A stretch of 64,000 nucleotides of DNA. It comes from Mayfieldus sp963740555. GTDB lineage: Bacteria; Actinomycetota; Thermoleophilia; Solirubrobacterales; 70-9. The stretch lies in NCBI GenBank assembly GCA_963740555.1, contig CAVUES010000008.1, positions 186,001 to 250,000 of the forward strand. Direction: 5' to 3'. Position numbers and translations under genes: made by a program. Under the pieces are notes generated by a model. It was not told the origin of the DNA, made no database searches, and worked only from the letters and a program-made list of their open reading frames with translations. This document shows positions 41,519-50,687 of the stretch, piece by piece (the first letter of the stretch is position 1; every line of letters begins with the position of its first letter).

Positions 41519-43114
41519 GTGAGAGCACGCGCTAGTTCTTGGAAGCTTCTTTCGGCATCGGTGTTGGCCTGCATGATGGCGCTGACTTTCAGCTCCGGCG
41601 CGGCGGCCGCCCCCACCTTGTCGGAGATCCCGTTCACCGCCGGGTCGCACCATCACCCCTATGACGCGGTGCCGAGGACGCCGATCATCCCGATCGCGCC
41701 GTCCATCGACCTCACCGGCCTCGGCTACACCGAGCGCGAGTTCAGAATGTCGGGCGGCGCCACCGTCTATCGCCAGAGCGGCTTCTGGGGCAACAGCGGC
41801 CGCTGGGGTGTGTCGGCTGCCCAGAAGAACGTTCCATACACGACCCGCCTTCTGGTCCGCTATCCGACGAATCCTGCCAAGTTCAACGGCACTGTCGTCT
41901 TCGAGTGGCTCAACGACACCACGGGCGGCGACCAGGACCCGCTTTGGTCGCAGATCTACGGCCAGGCCCTGCACGATGGCTATGCCTACGTCGGCGTCAC
42001 CGCGCAGGGCGCGGGCATGAAGGACCTCAACGTCTGGGACCCGCAGCGCTATCCCGGGTTCGGGGACAGCAACGACGGCCAGTCCTATGACGTCTTCACG
42101 CAGGCCGCGCAGGCCGTCAGGTCGAATCCCGGCCTGCTGCTCGGCGGGCTCACGCCGCGGAAGCTGATCGGTGCGGGGGACTCGCAATCGGCCTTCCGGA
42201 TCGTCACCTATGTGAACGCAATCCAGCCGGTCACCCACGCCTTCAACGGCTTTATGGCGGTCGGGCGCTCCTCAGCCCCGGCGCCGCTCGGCAACGGTCT
42301 GATCGCCACTTCGCCGATCCCGGCGTTCATCCGCACCGACAACACGACGCCGTTCATCCAGGCGAACACCGAGGGCGACCTCGAGGAGCTCGGGGCGGGC
42401 ATTTCGAGGCAGTCCGACAACAACTACCTGCGGACCTGGGAGCTGCCGGGGGCCGCGCACATCGACGGCCACGAGGCGTCCTACGAGCTGGCCACCATCG
42501 CCCGCGACCAGCCCAACGTGCCGGTCCCGAGCTGCCAGTTCGGCACCCCGATCACGGGCACCGGGACTCCGCTGGACGGGATCAACCAGGTCAACAACAT
42601 GCCGCTGTACGCGGTCGAGGACGGGGCTTTGGCGGCACTGAACAAGTGGATGACGCAGGGCATCCAGCCAGCCCATTCGCCGCAGATCTCGACCGTGGAC
42701 TGGCTCCACCTGATCCCCAGGCGAGACCAGTTCGGGAACGCGCTGGGCGGCATCCGTCTGCCCGACATCGTGGCGCCGACGGAGTCCTACTCGGCGATCA
42801 ACTTCGCCAAGTTGGATCCGAACAGCCTCAGAATCAATCCGCAGTCGCTGATCAGGCTGGTCAACGACACGCTCACGACGCTGTTCGTGACCGGAAGCAT
42901 TAGCGACCCGACGCTGAGGACCGAGGGCCTGTGCCTGCTGTCTGGCTTCTTCACGCCGCTCAGCAGCTCGTCCCTGCATGCGCTGTACCCGACGCACAGC
43001 AGCTACGTGTCGAAATACACGACGGCGGCGAACGCCGCGGTCTCGGCCGGGTTCATGACGCCGCTCGATCGCGACGCCCTGGTCGCCGCCGCGCAGGCAG
43101 CGTCGATCCCCTGA
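41519..43114 (+). CDS. Secreted alpha/beta-hydrolase-domain protein
   Basis: A signal peptide (about 1-30, ending SSGAAAAPT) is followed by an alpha/beta hydrolase domain of the type described in actinobacterial secreted proteins (TVVFEWLNDTTGGDQDP, YAYVGVTAQGAGM). The nucleophile elbow is probably GAGDSQSAFRIVTY, and the conserved His may be in WELPGAAHIDGHEA. I chose the GTG at 41519 because AAGGAGG ends 8 nt upstream; the ATG at 41513 is only 2 nt from it. An ester or lipid substrate is likely but unknown. Product length is 531 residues. Confidence 0.8.
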   Translation: MRARASSWKLLSASVLACMMALTFSSGAAAAPTLSEIPFTAGSHHHPYDAVPRTPIIPIAPSIDLTGLGYTEREFRMSGGATVYRQSGFWGNSGRWGVSAAQKNVPYTTRLLVRYPTNPAKFNGTVVFEWLNDTTGGDQDPLWSQIYGQALHDGYAYVGVTAQGAGMKDLNVWDPQRYPGFGDSNDGQSYDVFTQAAQAVRSNPGLLLGGLTPRKLIGAGDSQSAFRIVTYVNAIQPVTHAFNGFMAVGRSSAPAPLGNGLIATSPIPAFIRTDNTTPFIQANTEGDLEELGAGISRQSDNNYLRTWELPGAAHIDGHEASYELATIARDQPNVPVPSCQFGTPITGTGTPLDGINQVNNMPLYAVEDGALAALNKWMTQGIQPAHSPQISTVDWLHLIPRRDQFGNALGGIRLPDIVAPTESYSAINFAKLDPNSLRINPQSLIRLVNDTLTTLFVTGSISDPTLRTEGLCLLSGFFTPLSSSSLHALYPTHSSYVSKYTTAANAAVSAGFMTPLDRDALVAAAQAASIP

Positions 43115-43141
43115 GCTGAGTCAGCTCGTCCCGATTCCGAC

Positions 43142-43173
43142 CGCCGCCCGGCCTGCTGAAGGGCCGGGCGGCG
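43142..43173 (+). terminator. Strong hairpin after the secreted hydrolase gene
   Basis: A perfect 12-bp stem (CGCCGCCCGGCC/GGCCGGGCGGCG) with an 8-nt loop lies 27 bp after the stop and before the convergent lipase remnant. There is no T-run, as is common in high-GC actinobacteria. Confidence 0.6.
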
Positions 43174-43221
43174 CTGCCGCCCTGGCGTTGCGATGCCTCC
43201 CGCGGCCCTGGCAGCGGGGGC

Positions 43222-44155
43222 CTAGCCGCCCTCGAGCGGCAGGACCGGCGTACAGGCCGCCGATTTCGCGTCCGCCGGGTCGAGCGCGTTGAGAACATCG
43301 CGCAAGGCGATGTGGTCGAAGGACGTCGCAAGGTGCTCGCTGAAGTCCAGCCCGCACTGGTTCTGCAGGAGTGATGTTGGTCATGTTGGGCCCCGAGAGG
43401 AAGGCCGACGTATACGGCGTGACGACTTCGTCGTAGCGGGTCTCGATCACTGTGTAGTTCACGCGGCCACGGTGTCGCCGCCGCTGTTGAGGTTCTGAAT
43501 GAAGCGGAACCGGCGAGCTGCTCAGTGCAGGCGTACCGCAGATTGCCATCACCCCGGCGGAACCGCCCGGGAAGAGGTTGATCAGAGCGAGTCAGGCCAT
43601 TGACCGTCGTGCCGTGGTTGGACGGTGAAAGCCCAACCAGGTCGTGGACCTTGGAGGCACCCCGAGGAACTTCAGGTAGTAGCGCGGCATCATCCCGCCC
43701 TGGCTGTGGCCGACGAGGTCGACCCTCGTTGCCCCGGTCGAGCGGAGCGACTCGTTGACGAAGCCGACAGCTGCACCGCCGAGTCCTCGATGCGCGCGGT
43801 GCCGCCCGGGGGCGTCGCCCCCGGTGCGCCGATAAGCGGCCCGCCTCCTGCCCGTAGTTGAGAGCGAAGACGCAGTAGCCGTTGTTCTCAGCAGCGGCGA
43901 GAGCGCATTCCAGTTGTAGGCCATGTTCTCCAGCGTGCCGTGGACGAGCACAACCGGGTAGGGATGGGCGGCACTGGGCTTGCAGGCGAAGTCGTTGGCG
44001 CCCGGCGGTGATCCGTTTGTGATGGCGAGCGCGCTGAGGTTGCCGCGGCGCCGAGTAATGGACCGGCAGGGCTGCATTTGCCGCCGCCGGGATCAGCGCG
44101 ATAGAATCGCGAAGAGCGCGACCAGCACACCGATCCGGGGCGTCCGTCCCTGCAT
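43222..44155 (-). pseudogene. Secreted triacylglycerol lipase (Lipase_2/EstA-like), about ten frameshifts
   Basis: Reading from an ATG at 44155 to a TAG at 43222 in shifting frames gives a normal secreted lipase: a signal peptide ending IPAAANAALP, HPYPVVLVHGTLENMAYNW (oxyanion region), NNGYCVFALNYG, VDLVGHSQGGMMPRYYLKFLG with the nucleophile Ser, VGLSPSNHGTTVNGL, NYTVIETRYDEVVTPYTS with the Asp, and DHIALRDVLNALDP with the His. About ten single-base indels separate these blocks, yet each block is well conserved. That pattern fits sequencing or assembly error better than decay. Substrate: esters or triglycerides, by family. Confidence 0.7.
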
Positions 44156-44242
44156 CCTGAAAGCGGAACCTACACCAGCTACGTTGGCGAGCTGTGTGAG
44201 ACCCGCCACGAAAAAGGTGCCGAGAAGCGCAGCATCGCCGCG

Positions 44243-44972
44243 TCAATCGAGGAACCAACGCGCTTGAGCCTCGGCGACCGAGAAGCTTGCCTTCGTAGAG
44301 GGCTCGTCCGACGATCACGCCGGCCACGTTGGCCGGCGCTTCGGCGGCGAGCGAACGAAGATGCTCCAGGTTCCCCACCCCACCGGAGTAGATCAACTCG
44401 GCGTCTGTGGCCCCGGCGACGCGCCGCAGCTGCTCGATGCCGGGGCCCTCCATCGTCCCGTCGACCTCGATCGGCGTGAACGTAAATCGCCGTACACCCT
44501 GCTCGGACAGCTCCCGGACCGCCCGCGCAGGATCGATCTCCCCGGGCTCGGTCCAACCGCGCAAGGCCACCCGCCCCCCGCTGGCATCCACCGAGACGAC
44601 CAGCCGCTCCGCGTGGGCCTGTAGCGCGGAGCGCAGCAGGGCGGGATCCTCCATCGCCGCGGTACCAAGGACGACCCGCTCGGCGCCCGCATCGAGGACC
44701 GCGTCGATCGCCGCCGTGTCGCGCAGGCCGCCGCCGGCTTGCAGCGGGACCTCGACCGCCGAGGCGATCCTCTCCAGCGAGTCGAGGTTCACCGGCCTCC
44801 CCTCCCGCGCCCCGTCGAGGTCGACCACGTGCAGGAAGCGCGCCCCGTCGTCGGCCCAGCGACGCGCCGCCTCCGCGGGGTCCGTGTCGTAGACGGTCTC
44901 ATGCTCGTAGTCGCCGCGCAGCAGGCGCACGGCGTGACCGTCGCGGATGTCGATCGCCGGATAGAGGATCAC
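44243..44972 (-). CDS. hisA: Phosphoribosylformimino-AICAR-phosphate isomerase, frameshift near 3' end
   Basis: This (beta/alpha)8 enzyme isomerises ProFAR to PRFAR. Motifs are LYPAIDIRDGHAVRL with the catalytic Asp, FLHVVDLDGA, LQAGGGLRDTAAID, VSVDASGG, TPIEVDGTMEGP and LIYSGGVGNLEHL. After GRALYEGK an extra base near 44284 shifts the frame; removing it gives a normal ending, FSVAEAQARWFLD, with a TGA at 44243 and 242 residues. Unrepaired, the frame runs on about 65 codons into the lipase region. The start overlaps the hisH stop (ATGA). Confidence 0.88.
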
Positions 44973-45598
44973 GCGGCGGCCGGGGCTCGCGCGCAGATGC
45001 CGGCGAAATTGGAAAGCAGACGCAACCCGGCGGCGCTCGACTTCTCGGGGTGAAACTGGACGCCGAACAGCGAGCCACTCTGCGCCGCGCAGGCGAAGCG
45101 CTCGCCGTAGGCGGCACTGCCGAGGAGCTGCTCCGGCGCCGGATCGGGCGCGAAGGAATGCACGAAGTAGAAGGGGGTCTCGTCGTCGATGCCGTCGCTG
45201 AGCGGCGACGGCTGCTCCCAGCGCACCGGGGACCAGCCGATGTGCGGGACCTTCAGCTCCCCGGCGTCCAACTCACGGACTTCGCCGGAGAGCAAGCCAA
45301 TGCCCTCGCCGCCGCCGAGCTCGGTCGACGATACGAACAGAAGCTGCAGCCCGAGACAGATGCCGAGCACGGGAACCCCGGCCTCCAGTCGCTCGGCGAT
45401 CAACTCGCCCAGGCCCAGCTCGCGCACCCGCTCCATCGCCTTCGGGAAGGCGCCAACCCCGGGCAGCACGAGGCCGTCGGCGGACCTGGCTCGCTCGAGG
45501 TCGCTGGTTATCTCGGCGCCGACGCCGACGTGCTCCAGCGCCTTCTCGACTGAGCGCAGGTTGCCCATGCCGTAGTCGAGGATCGCGATGCGGGTCAT
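44969..45598 (-). CDS. hisH: Imidazole glycerol phosphate synthase glutaminase subunit
   Basis: The protein (209 residues) is a class I glutamine amidotransferase supplying ammonia to HisF. The oxyanion and nucleophile motifs are VLPGVGAFPKAM and PVLGICLGLQLLF (catalytic Cys), and VQFHPEKSS holds the catalytic His-x-x-Glu. The partner HisF is at 21.5-22.3 kb, outside this operon. It overlaps hisA by 4 bp. Confidence 0.96.
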   Translation of the reverse strand: MTRIAILDYGMGNLRSVEKALEHVGVGAEITSDLERARSADGLVLPGVGAFPKAMERVRELGLGELIAERLEAGVPVLGICLGLQLLFVSSTELGGGEGIGLLSGEVRELDAGELKVPHIGWSPVRWEQPSPLSDGIDDETPFYFVHSFAPDPAPEQLLGSAAYGERFACAAQSGSLFGVQFHPEKSSAAGLRLLSNFAGICARAPAAA

Positions 45599-45610
45599 GA
45601 CATCGGTTCT

Positions 45611-46201
45611 CTACTCATTCAAGGTTCCCTTGGTGCTCGGCACCCCGGTTTCGTCTGGGTCGATGGATACCGCTTCGCGCAGCGCCCTGGCAAAGGCCTT
45701 GAACGCCGCCTCGATCATGTGGTGGGCGTTGGTCCCCGAGCGAACCCAGATATGAATGGTGAGCTTGGCGCTGTTGGCGACGGCGCGGAAGAACTCCTCC
45801 GCCAGCTCGGTGTCGAAGCCGGCGATCGTGGTCGGTGGGAGGTCGGCGTCGAAGGCGCAGTAGGGCCGCCCGGAGATGTCGATAGCGCACTCGCCGAGCG
45901 ACTCGTCCATCGGAACCAGCGCCGACCCGTAGCGGCGGATCCCGGCCCGATCTCCGAGCGCCGCGTCGAGCGCCTGCCCGAGGACGATGCCGACGTCCTC
46001 GGTGGTGTGGTGGGCCCCCGTCTCCAGGTCCCCGCTGGCCTCGACTCGAAGGCCCAAACGCCCGTGGCGGGCGAGCAGCTCGAGCATGTGGTCGAGGAAA
46101 CCGACCCCGGTCGAGATCGAGGCGGCGCCGCCGTCGAGATCGATCTCGAGGCGGATCTCCGTCTCCTGGGTCTTGCGCTCTTTTGCAGCGGTTCTGGCCA
46201 T
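45611..46201 (-). CDS. hisB: Imidazoleglycerol-phosphate dehydratase
   Basis: This single-function dehydratase (196 residues), with no HAD phosphatase fusion, removes water from IGP to form imidazole acetol phosphate. Both metal-binding repeats are visible: GFLDHMLELLARHG with GAHHTTEDVGI, and SGTNAHHMIEAAFKAFARALREA. The start at 46201 (MARTAAKERKT) is set by the family N-terminus. It follows hisD by 5 bp. Confidence 0.95.
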   Translation of the reverse strand: MARTAAKERKTQETEIRLEIDLDGGAASISTGVGFLDHMLELLARHGRLGLRVEASGDLETGAHHTTEDVGIVLGQALDAALGDRAGIRRYGSALVPMDESLGECAIDISGRPYCAFDADLPPTTIAGFDTELAEEFFRAVANSAKLTIHIWVRSGTNAHHMIEAAFKAFARALREAVSIDPDETGVPSTKGTLNE

Positions 46202-46206
46202 CTCGA

Positions 46207-47466
46207 TCAGCGGCGCGCCCGCGCCGACTCGCCATGGACGGGAAGCCCCTCGGCGCGCGCCAGCGTGTCCACGTAGGGCGCGAGCGCGGCGGCGGCGGGG
46301 CCGGGCAAGCTTACATTCGCGATCCGGCGCCGGAAGGCGGCCGGGCCGAGGGGGCCGGAGAAGCGGCCCGTGCCCCCGGTCGGCAGCACGTGGTTGGAGC
46401 CGGCCGCGTAGTCGCCGAACGCGGTGCCGCTCGCGCGACCGACGAAGACGCAACCCGCCGATCGCACCTGGGCCGCCAGCGCATAGGCGTCCTCGCTCAT
46501 CAGCTGCAGGTGCTCCGGAGCGAAGGCGTTGGCAAGCGCCACGGCGTCGGCGAGGTCTGGAACATGGACCAGGGCCAGGGGCGCGTCGGTGACGCTCGGC
46601 CGCTCTGCCGCGGCGCTCGTGACCGCCTCCTCGAGAGCCTCCAGCACCGCCTCCTCGACACCCGCCGCGATCAGCGGGCTGTCGGCGCCGTGCTCGGCCT
46701 GGGCGCAGAGGTCGAGCGTCGCCCACTCGAGCTCGGTGTCGTGGCCGACGATCAGCATCAACTCCGACGGGCCGGCCAACCCGTCTATCCCGACCCTCCC
46801 GAACGCCCAGCGCTTTGCCTCCTGCACCCAGGCGTTGCCGGGACCGACCACGACGTCGACCGGCTCGACGCTCTCGGTCCCGCAGGCGAGGGCGATCACC
46901 GCCTGCGCGCCGCCCATCGCGTAGACCTCGTCGACCTCGCAGAGCGCACAGGCGGCCAGGGTCACCGGGTGCACGCGGCCGTCCTGACCGGGTGGCGATG
47001 CCAGCGCCAAGCGCTCGACACCCGCCGCGCGGGCCGGGATGCAGCACATCAGCACGCTGGAGGGGTAGGCGGCGCGACCACCGGGCGCGTAGACGCCGGC
47101 CGAGCGAACCGCGATCTCGGCGAGCACCACGGCCTGGCCCTGCGGGAGCTCGACCTTGTGGGGGGTGTCGTCGACCTGCGCCTCGGCGACCTCGCGCACG
47201 TTCGCGGCGGCGAGCTCGAGCGCCTCGCGGACCTCAGGGTCTAGCGACTCCAGTGCCGCCGCCACCTCGGTGGGCTCGACCCTGAGGCTCGGGGGCGAGC
47301 CGCCGTCGAAGCGCTGCGTGAACGCCAGCACCGCGGCGTCGCCGCCCTCGATCACCTCGCGGGCGATCGGCTCGACGTCGACTTCGGGCGCCGTCTCCGC
47401 CACCCAGTCGCGGATCTCGGCCGCGACTTCCGGAGCCCGAGTCCATTCGAAGCGCCTGACCCTCAT
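46207..47466 (-). CDS. hisD: Histidinol dehydrogenase
   Basis: The enzyme (419 residues) oxidises histidinol to histidine in two NAD+-dependent steps and needs zinc. VYAPGGRAAYPSSVLM, AMGGAQAVIALACGT, DVVVGPGNAWVQEAKR, IDGLAGPSELM, CAQAEHGADSP and FAPEHLQLM are family motifs containing the zinc and catalytic His/Glu. YAAGSNHVLPTGGTGRF is near the C-terminus. It overlaps the hisG stop by 4 bp. Confidence 0.96.
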   Translation of the reverse strand: MRVRRFEWTRAPEVAAEIRDWVAETAPEVDVEPIAREVIEGGDAAVLAFTQRFDGGSPPSLRVEPTEVAAALESLDPEVREALELAAANVREVAEAQVDDTPHKVELPQGQAVVLAEIAVRSAGVYAPGGRAAYPSSVLMCCIPARAAGVERLALASPPGQDGRVHPVTLAACALCEVDEVYAMGGAQAVIALACGTESVEPVDVVVGPGNAWVQEAKRWAFGRVGIDGLAGPSELMLIVGHDTELEWATLDLCAQAEHGADSPLIAAGVEEAVLEALEEAVTSAAAERPSVTDAPLALVHVPDLADAVALANAFAPEHLQLMSEDAYALAAQVRSAGCVFVGRASGTAFGDYAAGSNHVLPTGGTGRFSGPLGPAAFRRRIANVSLPGPAAAALAPYVDTLARAEGLPVHGESARARR

Positions 47467-48143
47467 CGCTCTGACGCCTCCCGCAGGCGCGCGGTCAGAT
47501 CGTCGACCTCGGCGGGCCGCAGCTTGTGGGCGACCCGGTTGGCGACCAGTCGCGCCGTGCAGCGTGCGATCTCCTCGCGCACCTCGAGCCGGTTCTCGGC
47601 CAGGGTGCGGCCGGTTGCGACGAGGTCGACGATCCCGTCCGCCAATCCGATCAGCGGCGCGAGCTCGACCGATCCCTTGACCTCGATCACCTCCGCCTGG
47701 CGGCCGGTCTGCTCGAAGTAGCGCTCCGCGACGCGCGGGTACTTGGTCGCGATCCGCATCGCCCCCAGGCGCCGCTCGGCCTCCCCCAGCCGCTCGTCTC
47801 CTTCGCGGCCGGCGAGCACCATCCGGCATTCGCCGTAGCCGAGGTCGAGCAGCTCGTAGACGACGCGGTCGAACTGCTCCAGCAGCACGTCCTTGCCCGT
47901 GATCCCGAGGTCGGCGGCGCCGGCCTCGACGTAGGTGGGCACGTCTGAGGGTCGCATCGTGACCAGCGTCACCCCGCCGCCGTCGAAGATCATCGAGCGC
48001 GAGTCGCCGCGCAGCGCGCCGGTGTCGAGGCCCGCCCGATCGAGGGTCTCCAGGGTGCCCTCGAACAGGGCGCCGCGCGGCACCGCGAGCTTCAGCGGTC
48101 CCTCCGCCCGCGCCCTCGTCGCCCCCGAGACGCTCGTGGTCAT
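47463..48143 (-). CDS. hisG: ATP phosphoribosyltransferase, short form
   Basis: The enzyme catalyses the first step of histidine synthesis, joining ATP and PRPP. LKLAVPRGALFEGTLETL, DVPTYVEAGAADLGITGKDVL and LIGLADGIVDLVATGRTLAENRL (the PRPP loop) are visible. At 226 residues it lacks the C-terminal regulatory domain of the long form, so it needs HisZ, encoded just upstream with overlap. Most Streptomyces and Mycobacterium relatives carry the long form. Confidence 0.95.
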   Translation of the reverse strand: MTTSVSGATRARAEGPLKLAVPRGALFEGTLETLDRAGLDTGALRGDSRSMIFDGGGVTLVTMRPSDVPTYVEAGAADLGITGKDVLLEQFDRVVYELLDLGYGECRMVLAGREGDERLGEAERRLGAMRIATKYPRVAERYFEQTGRQAEVIEVKGSVELAPLIGLADGIVDLVATGRTLAENRLEVREEIARCTARLVANRVAHKLRPAEVDDLTARLREASER

Positions 48144-49147
48144 GCTTTCTCCCCGACCTGAACTTCGCCGGCTCGCTCCTCTTCGGCCTGGGCGATGTGC
48201 ACGCGCTCGAGGTAGAAGGAGAAGCCGGCCGCCGGGAGGTCGCGGCCGAAGCGCGCCAGCAGCTGGTCGTAGCGGCCGCCGCCACCGAGGACGTGGCCGA
48301 CCGCGGGGTCGTAGACCTCGAGGATCGCGCCGCTGTAGTAGCCGAGGTCGCGCAGCAGGCCGAGGTCGATCTGCACCCTCCCGGCGGCGCCCCGCCGTTC
48401 CAGCTCGTCGAAGGTTCCCTGCAGTCGGGCCGTGGCGCGCTCCACGGCGGCGCCCCCGATGCCGCGAGCCTCCTCGAGCACCTCGCTTCCGCCGCGTAGC
48501 TGCGACAGCGAGACGAGGGTCGCGCGTTGCTCGTCGCCGATCCCTTCGACCAGATCGAGCTCCTCCTGCAGGCCGACGAGGTCGTGCATCGCGAGTCTCT
48601 CGAGCAGCGAGTCACGTGCCTCGCCGTCTATTCCGAGCTCCGCCAGCGCCTGGCGATAGAGGTCGGCGTCCCCGAGCCCGATCACGGCCCGCCGCAACCC
48701 GACGGCGTCGAGCGCCGCCTCCAGGACCTCGATCACCTCCGCCGTTCCCTCCGGCGCCCCCGGGCCGATCAGCTCCACCCCGGCCTGGGTGAACTCGCGC
48801 ATCTGACCGCGCTGCGGGCGCACCGCCCGGTAGGCCTTGGCGATGTAGCAGAGGCGAAACGGTGGTTCGGAGTCGACGTAGCGGCCGGCGACCAGTCGGG
48901 CGATCGGGACGGTCATGTCGGAGCGCAGGGCGAGGGTGTCGCCGCGCTCGTCGAAGAAGCGGTACGCCGAGCCCGCCGTGCGCCCGTCGCCGCGCGCCAG
49001 CACCTCGTCGTACTCGATCGTCGGGGTGCCGACCTCGCCGTAGCCGGAGCCGGTGAACGCCTTCAGCAGCCTGCCTTCGAGATCGCGCAGCTCGCGCATC
49101 TCGTCGGGGAGGATGTCCCGCGTGCCTGGGGGGATTGGGTGGATCAC
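48140..49147 (-). CDS. hisZ: ATP phosphoribosyltransferase regulatory subunit
   Basis: HisZ (335 residues) is a histidyl-tRNA-synthetase paralogue without anticodon domain that activates short HisG and mediates feedback by histidine. IPPGTRDILPDEMRELRDLE, LALRSDMTVPIARLVAGRY, FRLCYIAKAYR, REFTQAGVELIGP and LGGGGRYDQLLARFG are class II-like motifs. The GTG at 49147 gives the family N-terminus (VIHPIPPGTRD). The frame upstream is open into murA only because of a frameshift there. Confidence 0.93.
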   Translation of the reverse strand: MIHPIPPGTRDILPDEMRELRDLEGRLLKAFTGSGYGEVGTPTIEYDEVLARGDGRTAGSAYRFFDERGDTLALRSDMTVPIARLVAGRYVDSEPPFRLCYIAKAYRAVRPQRGQMREFTQAGVELIGPGAPEGTAEVIEVLEAALDAVGLRRAVIGLGDADLYRQALAELGIDGEARDSLLERLAMHDLVGLQEELDLVEGIGDEQRATLVSLSQLRGGSEVLEEARGIGGAAVERATARLQGTFDELERRGAAGRVQIDLGLLRDLGYYSGAILEVYDPAVGHVLGGGGRYDQLLARFGRDLPAAGFSFYLERVHIAQAEEERAGEVQVGEKA

Positions 49148-49283
49148 TGGCGAACCCTCGAACGGCCGCGAAAAGCGAGCAGCTCGGCGGACGCAGGCCG
49201 ATTGGCGAAGCGAGCGTAGTCGAAACCTACGTGAGCGAGACAATCGACCGAGGACTCCGAGAAGCGAAGCTTTGCAGCGGCCG

Positions 49284-50590
49284 CTAGGCGGGGACTCGCT
49301 CCACGGAGACCCGCTCGATATGGGCGCCCAGCCCGCGCTAAGCCGCTCGTCGATCCGCTCGTAGCCGCGGTCGATCTGCCGCACGTTGCCGATCTCCGAC
49401 ACTCCGTCGGCGGCCAGCGCCGCGATGAGCATCGCCATCCCGGCGCGGATGTCCGGGCTCTCCAGCCGCTCGCCGTGAAGACGGCTCGGACCGTTCACGA
49501 TCGCCCTGTGGGGATCGCAAAGCGTTATCCGAGCGCCCATCGCGACCAGCTTGTCGACGAAGAAGAGCCGGTTCTCGAACATCTTCTCGAAGATCAGGAC
49601 CGTCCCCTCGGCCTGTGTGGCGAGCGCCAGCGCGATCGAGGTGAGGTCGGCCGGGAAAGCGGGCCAGGGGCCGTCCTCGATCTTGGGGATCGCGTCGCCG
49701 ATGTCGTCCTGGACGCGCAGGTTCTGCTCCGGCGGGACGAGGACGTTGTCGGGTTCCTCGACCATCGACTGCAGGCCGAGTCGGCGGAACTGCCGGCGCA
49801 CCGTGATCAGGTCCTCCGGGATCGCCCCGCGGATGCGCAGCTCGCCGCCGGTCGCCGCGGCGAGGCCCATGAAGCTCGCGACCTCGATGTGGTCGGGCGA
49901 GACCGAGTGCTTGGCACCGCCAAGGGTCTCCTGCCCGTGCACGGTCATCATGTTGGAGCCGATCCCCTCCACCGTGGCGCCCATCTTGCTCAGCAGTCGC
50001 GCCAGGTCCTGCACGTGGGGCTCGGAAGCCGCGTTCTTGATCGTCGTCGGGCCGGGCGTCAGCGCGGCCGCCATCAGCGCGTTCTCGGTGCCCATCACCG
50101 ACGGCTCGTCCATGAAGATGCCGCACGCCCTCAGTCCGCCGGGCGGAGCGCTTAGCTCGATCCAGCGACCGCCGCCGACGCTCGCACCCAGCTCCCGGAA
50201 GGCGTCGAGGTGCGCGTCGAGCCGGCGCCGGCCGATCACGTCGCCACCGGGCGGCGGCATGCGGGCCTCGCCGAATCGGGCCAGCAACGGACCGGCGAGC
50301 AGGAACGAGGCGCGGATCCTGCTCGCGAGCTCCTCGTCGACCGAAGCTTCGGAGACCGAGGCGGCGCAGAGCCGCAGGCTGTTGTCGGCGACCCATCCGA
50401 CCTCGACCCCGAGTCCCTCGAGCAGCGCCAGCTGCGCCTCGGTGTCGCGGATCCGCGGCACGTTGTCGAGCAGCAGCTCCTCCTCGGTGAGCAGGCAGGC
50501 GGCGATGATCGGCAGCGCGGCGTTCTTGTTGCCCGCCGCGACGATCTCTCCCGAGAGCGGGACGCCGCCTTGTATTACGAATTTCTCCAT
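49284..50590 (-). CDS. murA: UDP-N-acetylglucosamine 1-carboxyvinyltransferase, frameshift near 3' end
   Basis: MurA transfers enolpyruvate to UDP-GlcNAc, the first committed step of peptidoglycan synthesis. GGVPLSGEIVAAGNKNAALPI, GPLLARFGEARMPPPGGDVIGRR region, and SPDIRAGMAMLIAALAADGVS are typical. The catalytic Cys of the PxCxIG-type loop is not seen (MPPPGGDVIGRR has Pro/Gly there), so Cys may be replaced as in some fosfomycin-tolerant MurA. After YERIDERL one base is missing near 49340; adding one gives GLGAHIERVSVERVPA and a TAG at 49284, 435 residues. Unrepaired, the frame fuses to hisZ. Confidence 0.88.
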
Positions 50591-50687
50591 GGGAAGGTGC
50601 GAAATACCCGCAAATAACCGTTTTGGAGGACCTCGACGGCCCTGCGCCCGTCGCCGGCCCCGGGCGCGACTAGGGTAACACCGGCTT

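Noticed and set aside
43053..44972. A single 639-codon frame from hisA through the lipase remnant
   Set aside because: It exists only because of the frameshift near the end of hisA; the downstream part mixes wrong-frame residues with lipase blocks.
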